In this document: in pieces, positions 56,990 through 64,000 of the stretch
How the letters are laid out: every line of letters starts with the position of its first letter
Position numbering within the stretch: the first letter of the stretch is position 1
NCBI GenBank assembly: GCA_016800925.1
Contig: JABCPU010000207.1
Span: 54,630-118,629 of the forward strand
Direction of reading: 5' to 3'
DNA from: Suillus spraguei
Lineage: Eukaryota > Basidiomycota > Agaricomycetes > Boletales > Suillaceae
Length of the DNA stretch: 64,000 nt
The notes under the pieces: model-generated
Told to the model about the DNA's origin: nothing
The model's database searches: none
What the model saw: the letters and a program-made list of their open reading frames with translations, nothing else
Position numbers and translations under genes: made by a program

Positions 56990-59560
56990 TTTTGGTTTGG
57001 TATTGAACTGTGCTTAAAGGAAATAGAAAATTTACATGATACAGATTTTTGCAAGTTTCAAAGTTTAAGTTGGGGTTCGAGGTTGGCACTCGGCACTTGT
57101 TACATGCCAGAATTAGGATTCGGGTCCAGTTCTTGGTACTTGACACTCGGTGAACTGTGCAAGGAAATAGAAAATTTAATCTTAGATTTTGCAGTTTCAA
57201 GATTTAAGTTGAAGTTTCGGGGTTCGGGGTTGGTTCCAGCACTCGGCACTTGTTACATGCCAGGAATTGGATTGGGTCCCGGGTCTTGGTACTTGACACT
57301 CAGTGAACTGTGTAAGGAAATAGAATTTTACATGATACAGATTTTTGCAAGTTTCAATTTTGAAGTTGAAGTGTGAAGTTTCGGGGTTCGGGGGTCGGTT
57401 CGGCACTCGGCACTTGTTACACTGCCAGGAATTCGGGATTCGGTCCCGGGTCTTGGTACTTGACACTCAGTGAACTGTGAAGGAAATAGAAAATTTAATG
57501 ATACAGATTTTTGCAAGTTTCAATTTTGAAGTTTGAAGTGTGAAGTTTCGGAGTTCGGGGTCGGTTCCGGCACTCGGCACTTGTTACACTGCCAGGAATT
57601 TGGGATTCGTGTCCCGGGTCTTGGTACTTGACACTCGGTGAACTGTGCAAGGAAATAGAAATTTTACATGATACAGATTTTGCAAGTTTCAATTTTGAAG
57701 TTTGAAGTGTGAAGTTTCGGGGTTCGGGGTCAGTTCCGGCACTCGGCACTTGTTACACTGCCAGGAATTGGGATTCGGTCCCGGGTCTTGGTACTTGACA
57801 CTCGGTGAACTGTGAAGGAAATAGAAAATTTAATGATACAGATTTTTGCAAGTTTCAATTTTGAAGTTTGAAGTGTGAAGTTTCGGGGTTCGGGGTCGGT
57901 TCCGGCACTCGGCACTTGTTACACTGCCAGGAATTCGGATTCGGTCCCGGGTCTTGGTACTTGACACTCGTGAACTGTGTAAGGAAATAGAAAATTTACA
58001 TGATACAGATTTTTGCAAGTTTCAATTTTGAAGTTTGAAGTGTGAAGTTTCGGGGTTCGGGGGTCAGGTTCCGGCACTCGGCACTTGTTACACTGCCAGG
58101 AATTCGGGATTCGGGTCCCGGGTCTTGGTACTTGACACTCGGTGAACTGTGAAGGAAATAGAAATTTAATGATACAGATTTTTGCAAGTTTCAATTTTGA
58201 AGTTTGAAGTGTGAAGTTTCGGGTTCGGGGGTCGGGTTCCGGCACTCGGCACTTGTTACACTGCCAGGAATTCGGGATTCGGGTCCCGGGTCTTGGTACT
58301 TGACACTCGGTGAACTGTGGAAGGAAATAGAAATTTACATGATACAGATTTTTGCAAGTTTCAATTTTGAAGTTTGAAGTGTGAAGTTTCGGGGTTCGGG
58401 GGTCAGGTTCCGGCACTCGGCACTTGTTACACTGCCAGGAATTCGGGATTCGGGTCCCGGGTCTTGGTACTTGACACTCGGTGAACTGTGAAGGAAATAG
58501 AAAATTTACATGATACAGATTTTTGCAAGTTTCAATTTTGAAGTTTGAAGTTTGAAGTTTCGGGGTTCGGGGGTCGGTTCCGGCACTCGGCACTTGTTAC
58601 ACTGCCAGGAATTCGGGATTCGGGTCCCGGGTCTTGTACTTGACACTCGGTGAACTGTGGAAGGAAATAGAAAATTTACATGATACAGTTTTTGCAAGTT
58701 TCAATTTTGAAGTTTGAAGTTTGAAGTTTCGGAGTTCGGGGGTCGGGTTCCGGCACTCGCACTTGTTACACTGCCAGGAATTCGGGAATCGGGTCCCGGG
58801 TCTTGGTACTTGACACTCGGTGAACTGTGGAAGGAAATAGAAAATTTACATGATACAGCTTTTTGCAAGTTTCAATTTTGAAGTTTGAAGTTTGAAGTTT
58901 GAAGTTTCGGAGTTCGGGGGTCGGGTTCCGGCACTCGGCACTTGTTACACTGCCAGGAATTCGGGATTCGGGTCCCGGGTCTTGGTACTTGACACTCAGT
59001 GAACTGTGTAAGGAAATAGAAATTTTACATGATACAGATTTTTGCAAGTTTCAATTTTGAAGTTTGAAGTGTGAAGTTTCGGGGTTCGGGGGTCAGGTTC
59101 CGGCACTTGGCACTTGTTACACTGCCAGGAATTCGGGATTCGGGTCCCGGGTCTTGGTACTTGACACTCGGTGAACTTTGCAAGGAAATAGACATTTTAC
59201 ATGATACAGATTTTTGCAAGTTTCAATTTTGAAGTTTGAAGTGTGAAGTTTTGGGGTTCGGGGCTCAGGTGCCGGCACTCGGCACTTGTTATATAGCCAG
59301 GAATTCAGGATTTGGGTCCCGGGTCTTGGTACTTGACACTCGGTGAACTGTGTAAGGAAATAGACATTTTACATGATACACATTTTTGTGAGTTCCAAGT
59401 TCCAAGTTTTAAGTTTCGAGGTTCTGGGTTCGGGTTCCGGCACTTGGCACTTGTTACATTGCCAAGGATTCATGATTCGGGTCCTGGGTCTTGGTACTTG
59501 ACACTCGGTGAACTGTGTGAGGAAATAGGCATTTTACATGATATACATTTTTGCAAGTTT
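56990..59560 (-). repeat. 172-bp tandem array, right arm
   Basis: Mirror of 44640-47250. The units between about 57000 and 58200 are rich in one-base deletions (for example GGATTCGGTCCCGGG for GGATTCGGGTCCCGGG, and TTTAATGATACAG for TTTACATGATACAG), which break the open frames present in the left arm. Confidence 0.85.
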
Positions 59561-59765
59561 CAAGTTTTGAGTTTTGAGTTTCAGCTTTTTATTGCCTCAC
59601 ATTTTTCTGAGTCCCAAGTGCCAAATCCTGAGTGCCGAACCCCAGTAGTCCACAATTTCGGGGTTCGGCACTTGGGATTCAGCACTCAGGACTCAGACAA
59701 ATGTCAGGCAATCAAAAGATTTGATTCACACATTTTTGGTAGATATCTTTTTTGTCTCAAATCTG

Positions 59766-60410
59766 TTACAGCCATGCAAAACCAGAGGCTACTCAGACAT
59801 TCCAGCTTTGCATGGGGTCTCACTGGAGTGTCATAACTAAATCATAAGGGCTTGGCCTCCGCTCGTGCGCTGTGCCCCTTATACAAGTATGTGCCCCTAA
59901 TTTTGCATGAAGTCTGAGGGGGAGTTCCAGTGAAGTCCAGAGGGGAACTCCGGAGGAACTCTAGGGCTAGACTGCTCAATAGTGCGCCGACGGACTACTG
60001 GAGGATCATGGCAACCACGCAGGAACTATTTCCGGAGGACAGGAAATACAGGTAAGACTACTGGGTTAAGTCCCAAGTAGAATGGAATGGAGGACGGACT
60101 GCCAGACAAAGTCCAGGGCAAGATAGGAGGGAAGCTCCAGGGGGACAGATGATCCACAGGATGTCAAGGGTGGGGTAGGATAGGTCCGGAGGTCCGGAGA
60201 TAGGAGGTCTGGAAAGGGAGGAGTGGAGGAGTGTAGGAGTGGAGGACCAGAGAAGTGAAGCTCCATGGATCCAAGGGGAAGTATTTAGGACATTGATGAG
60301 GATCGGAAGTCTCAGATGTCAGAGGAGGGAAAGTCCGGACATAGTGGTGGGTGAGCTGTGCTCAGGGTGGGCTAGGATATGCATAGGGTTAGCAAGCTAG
60401 CTGCAGAGGT
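59766..60410 (+). repeat. LTR-B-like sequence, right arm, plus orientation
   Basis: Mirror of 43770-44415, starting TGTTACAGCCATGCAAAACC. Confidence 0.65.
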
Positions 60411-60479
60411 CTGAAGGTCCAGTCAGATGATATGCAACTACCTCAGCTCCGCCATGTCTACAATTATCATACACATGGG

Positions 60480-60860
60480 CCCACCCGTCTATATTTTATA
60501 CCACCCTCGGCCCACCCGTCTGATATAATATACTGTACAACACCCTCGGCCCACCCGTCTAATACAATATTTTATATAACACTCTCGGCCCAACCGTCTA
60601 ATATGTGTCTGGGCCCACCCGTGTATGTGATAACAAGTACCCTTCACATACCTGTCTACCTGATACACATCTACCTTGGTACACCCATCTACATAATATC
60701 TAACTACCTCGGCCCATCCGTCTACCGGATATTCATGTACATCGGCCCACTCATCTACTCTACATATTCCTTGCATGGGCCCACCCGCCGTCATCGGGAA
60801 TAATATTCCTCCCGGCCCATCCGTCATGAACGAGGATATTTCTACCATGGGCCCATGGTC
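60480..60860 (-). repeat. Degenerate GACGGGTGGGCC tandem repeat, right arm
   Basis: Mirror of 43320-43700. The 119-codon frame inside is identical to that of the left arm. Confidence 0.7.
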
Positions 60861-60944
60861 CGCTGGCCCGTATCATACGGGATATTATGCATGTCCGCTC
60901 ACTCGTATAATACGGAGATAGTTCACTGTAATATGTGTATGTTG

Positions 60945-61146
60945 GGATAATAGCCCTTTTGTCAGTAGAGGTAAGCTTGGATGGACGTCCCTCACAAGAG
61001 TTTTCCTTGTCTGGGTGGCTTTCTTTGATGAACTTGGCCACAGTGGACTTGCATACTCCAGTTCTAGAGGAAATTTGGCAAGCAGAGAGGCCAGCATAAG
61101 ACAGAGAGAGGATATTATCTCTTTGAGCAGAGGAGATGGCTTTCAT
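60945..61146 (-). pseudogene. Tc1/mariner-like transposase, N-terminal HTH only
   Basis: From ATG at 61146: MKAISSAQRDNILSLSYAGL, then ACQISSRTGVCKSTVAKFIK and SCEGRPSKLTSTDKRAII. This is the paired-type helix-turn-helix DNA-binding domain with the GRPSKL linker that leads into the DDE domain of Tc1 transposases. The match ends at about 60945, where sequence of the inverted repeat takes over, so the catalytic domain is lost. Confidence 0.75.
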
Positions 61147-61288
61147 GGTGATTATGACTATGATACATGAGATATTCTGGTTTATATAGTTTAGATATAG
61201 TCATAAAATAACATTAATGACACCACTTTATAATTTATATAATAGTGGCATGATTTTTATGGTGTCATAAATAATGATTTATATAGTT

Positions 61289-61516
61289 TTAATATACACT
61301 CAAAAAACTGTCCACATGAGTCATCATTTTATAAGCCTTATATCTCCACCATATCTCCGCCGATTCCCACGGTGTAGGGCTCAAATAAAAGCCCTGAAGC
61401 CATACTACAATGTGGTATAAGTATGTCCTTGAGGAATTTGTTCATTCTCACACAATATCATAGATAGTGAAAAATGTCAAACATGCGGACAGTTTTTTTG
61501 AGCCACTGTATATAAG
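61289..61516. repeat. Tc1/mariner-type inverted ends
   Basis: The right end read in reverse is CAGTGGCTCAAAAAAACTGT followed by CCGCATG, next to TA. The left counterpart near 61291 is CACTCAAAAAACTGTCCACA followed by TG. Together they delimit about 225 bp, either a small non-autonomous element or a subterminal repeat of the truncated Tc1 element whose start codon is at 61146. Confidence 0.6.
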
Positions 61517-61655
61517 CATTTCTCCAAGTGCCACATGACTAAAAACAACTTACTGAAGCAGGACCAAATAATTGCTTCTTTGGGGAATGGGGCGTCCCTA
61601 CCACCATTGTGGAGGGCTGGGGCATGTTGAGCGCCGGCACTCCACTCAAAATCGG

Positions 61656-62412
61656 CTACAAAAAATTGAGAGAATGAAAACAATAAGCTGGACGACATAC
61701 CTGAACAATTGAGTCTTCCTCATCTTCCGACTCCACGAACACCTTAGGCTTCACATTGTGAGTTGCCTTAACCCGCTTGCAACCCTTCTTCGCCAATTTC
61801 AGAGGCAACAAAGAGTGTCCGGACATCATGGGGGACTTCCTCTTCCTGCTCCCTTCCACTTCCGGCTCTAGGTCAGCAACAACTGCCTTACCTTTTCCTT
61901 TGTCCCGGAGCTCGGTGGTGGCATGGGTGGAAGAACCGGCAACGACAGGTGGGGAGGGAAGGTCCACAGTGATTGGGCCAATGGATGGGTTAGGCATGAC
62001 AGGGAGATCACCTGAATGGTCACCTAACGCCTTCCCAGGCGCGAATCTTGCTGCGCCAGGAGTGTTTCAACACCTGGGGGTCATCATGGCCAATGCTGTG
62101 CCAGTTGGGCCACACCTGGGGAGTCATGGACCTGACTCTCATCAACTCCTTGGAGCAGGATGCAATGATGCCGGGCATGTAAGGCCCTTTCTCATGCTCC
62201 CAGACGATCTCAGCCTACCCAGATCTTAGAAAAACCAAAAGTAAAATTAACATATGAATGGTACTTACCACAAGATTAGTGACTTGTGCTGTCAGAGCAA
62301 GGTGGGCTTGGCCTGTGCCAGCAGGCATGAGCCAAGCCCCGGAGATGATGCCCACAATCTGAGCAGTGGTTGCCTTGAGACCGGCCAAAGAGGTTTCAAC
62401 TGAAGTAGACAT
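61656..62412 (-). CDS. Unrecognised spliced gene candidate, minus strand
   Basis: A first exon from ATG 62412 (MSTSVETSLAGLKATTAQIV...VTNLV) ends at a GTAAGT donor near 62268. An acceptor near 62226 is followed by a stretch with no single open frame. Frame 61997-61656 then gives a Ser/Pro- and Lys/Arg-rich segment (DKGKGKAVVADLEPEVEG, GSRKRKSPMMSGH, KLAKKGCKRVKATHNVKP, then the acidic VESEDEEDSIVQ). The basic clusters look like nuclear localisation signals. The middle part needs a frame I could not join, so it may be a decayed or TE-borne gene. No family recognised. Confidence 0.3.
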
Positions 62413-62631
62413 TTGGATTGAGTTGAAAGATGTGAAAGCTTGAGATAAGTTTGAAATCTGTTATCACTAGGATGAAGTTTCAAAAGAAACCAGACAATTG
62501 AAGGACAATGTTGATGAGCAATGATTGTTTGTCTTTGTTTGGTCATGGTTCAACTTTCGGCCATTGCCAGCCATGTGTTGAAACTTTGAAGTTATCAGTT
62601 ATCAATCAGTTTGATCAGTTGATCAGACATC

Positions 62632-63648
62632 ATGAGATCTCAACCAGCAGTCAGATTTTATGAACCTCCGGTCACTGAATACAACTCAATGGATGTGGAT
62701 GACTCAACTGAGTCCCGGATTCCACTAGGTATGTTCTGCTTTCAGTACAGCTTTCAAATGACCGGAGATGGATCAGATGCACTGGATAATGTATACCTTG
62801 GGCCGGATGATGAGACTGAGTCCCGGATTTCATCAGGTATGTGTTGCTTTCAGTATATCTCCAATTGACTGGACATTTATTAGATGCATGTGATGATGTA
62901 TACCTTGGGCCGGATGATGAGATCGACTATGACTCTGGGTCATCAGGTGGTCCGGATGTCTCAGATGCAATACCTGGTAGGTTTCTCAATTCAGATGTAG
63001 ATAATCCAACTTTGGATGTTCATTCAATCCATCCAGATCACTTATACCCGGCTCAGCCTGAGGAACTCCCTTTGTTCAATGATCCAGACTTGTACCTATG
63101 GCCTGATGATGACCTTATTGAGTGTGATGAAGCACCAAAATGTGCTGATGTTGAGATTGATGTTCCAGCTATCCCAGGAATAGCCATTCCAGGTGAGTTC
63201 ATTCATACCATCTCATTTTTATTGTTGATGTGATCTCCCAAGCGAATGCAACACCTCCTGAACGTCAATCACCCATACCAGAACTCAGCAATGAAAGAAC
63301 TGCATGCCATGCTTAGGGAGTTCATGCCACTAGGGTCATATGATCAAGGAAATGTGAGTATTTAATTGTTCATCATTTATCTTTCTGCTAATTTTCTGTA
63401 AGTTGAATCAATTCTAGATCACTTGGGCCATTACCAACAGTGTCATGGCAATCTTCTGGAGCCTACTGTACATCAACTCCTCGAGGCTGACCGACCATTC
63501 TGAATGGCTTGGGCTGACACATCTGACAAACTCAGAAGAGCTGATATGGACCTCCAGAGGTTGCAAAGGGCCAAAACAGATGAGCTCTGAATTGCTGCTT
63601 GTCTTAGATACCCTCATTGAAAAGTGTGATGATCAACCCCATATGTAA
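62632..63648 (+). CDS. Unrecognised spliced gene candidate, plus strand
   Basis: Open pieces suggest a multi-exon gene: ATG 62632 (MRSQPAVRFYEPPVTEYNSM, acidic), GTATGT...AG introns near 62730 and 62838, and acidic exons with NVYLGPDDE and DDVYLGPDDEIDYDSGSSGG. An exon to about 63195 follows (HPDHLYPAQPEELPLFNDPD, DLYLWPDDD), then RMQHLLNVNHPYQNSAMKEL with LREFMPLGSYDQGN. A final part ITWAITNSVMAIFWSLLYIN ends at 63648. The protein would be very acidic. The gene includes a duplicated exon-intron module. The layout resembles TE-associated genes of agaricomycetes, but I do not recognise it. Exact splice sites are uncertain. Confidence 0.35.
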
Positions 63649-64000
63649 ATATTTGGATATTCATTCACATACTTACATCATGTACACCACTGAATTTTTA
63701 ATGTATAACAATGACATTTCCAATTGATTTACATGATGCACCAACCCTAGTGTCGAATACCAACTACCAATGACTGATACCTGGGTCCGGACCTCGGTGA
63801 TCGGGATTCGTCTGGAACTCAGTGATCAGGATTTGTCCGGAACTCAGTGCTTGGGATTCGACATTTGGGACGTGGGACACAGTGTTTTGAGAAGTGTGAC
63901 AAAGGATGATATTGTGGTAAAATGGGGCAGTTTGGTATATGTACATTATTTCCTTCCCCTTGCCCTGGTTACTCAAAGTGTTACTCTCTACTGGCTTTTG
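63649..64000. other. Window end, no gene seen
   Basis: Contains a short run of degenerate GGAACTCAGTGAT(C/T)(A/G)GGATT-type repeats (about 63783-63865) resembling the words of the palindrome arrays. No gene supported. Confidence 0.4.

Larger units (their letters stand above)
43244..60937. repeat. Giant inverted repeat (palindrome), two arms of about 8.85 kb
   Basis: The left arm starts CACATATTACAGTGAAC and the right arm ends GTTCACTGTAATATGTG. Mirrored pairs keep a nearly constant coordinate sum: 43333-43692 with 60489-60848 (sum 104181), 44344-44868 with 59312-59836 (104180), 49097-49285 with 54948-55136 (104233), 49763-49945 with 54281-54463 (104226), 50049-50243 with 53984-54178 (104227), and 51592 with 52630 (104222). 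Open frames of 119 and 174 codons are identical in both arms. The 53-base shift arises between 44.9 and 49.1 kb, where the right arm has many single-base losses. The arms meet near 52.1 kb without a clear unique spacer. See findings for the biological and artefact readings. Confidence 0.9.

Overview
The window is fungal nuclear DNA, almost certainly from a mushroom-forming basidiomycete (Agaricomycetes). Genes are split by many 48-63 nt GT-AG introns. There is a TKL-type kinase and an intracellular GH3 beta-glucosidase, and the right-hand part is packed with nested LTR, Copia, PIF/Harbinger-like and Tc1/mariner-like remnants.

Region 1 (1-18.3 kb) holds the host genes. They are the 3' part of a Ser/Thr-rich single-pass membrane protein (1-1546, +), a complete 13-exon GH3 beta-glucosidase with a PA14 insert (8251-11522, -), an unrecognised 374-aa protein (12335-13522, +), a five-exon glycolipid transfer protein (14575-15469, -) and a seven-exon TKL kinase with NFG in place of DFG (16953-18183, +). 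Between the first gene and the GH3 gene lie decayed tandem copies of the GH3 3' end and its flank. They carry fragments resembling Crinkler N-terminal (header) domains, and one copy is split by a 664-bp TIR element with a 6-bp target duplication.

Region 2 (18.3-43.2 kb) is a transposon nest. A Copia element on the minus strand (20028-30401, TSD ATGGA) sits inside an older LTR. It is itself interrupted by two solo LTRs and by a large inverted-repeat element that contains a further solo LTR. Other solo LTRs with clear 5-bp TSDs follow. There is also a second decayed Copia, a convergent pair of broken PIF/Harbinger-like genes (a proposed Myb/SANT-like partner and a DDE transposase), a 63-bp minisatellite and a Ulp1-like peptidase fragment.

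Region 3 (43.24-60.94 kb) is a giant inverted repeat with two arms of about 8.85 kb that meet near 52.1 kb. Each arm carries LTR-like sequence, an array of about 15 units of about 172 bp, a 1.15-kb TIR element and a second array with an 85/170-bp period. Long open frames in the outer arms are identical between the copies, while the centre and the right-arm array are full of single-base losses. This is either a very young palindrome or a fold-back assembly product with an unpolished centre. Its borders coincide with the ends of a Ulp1-like frame (left) and a Tc1-like transposase (right).

Region 4 (60.9-64 kb) has Tc1/mariner ends and two low-confidence, unrecognised spliced gene candidates, one of them with a tandemly duplicated exon-intron segment.

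No tRNA, rRNA, CRISPR or prokaryotic operon structure was seen. All splice models were read by eye from frame, splice sites and family motifs.
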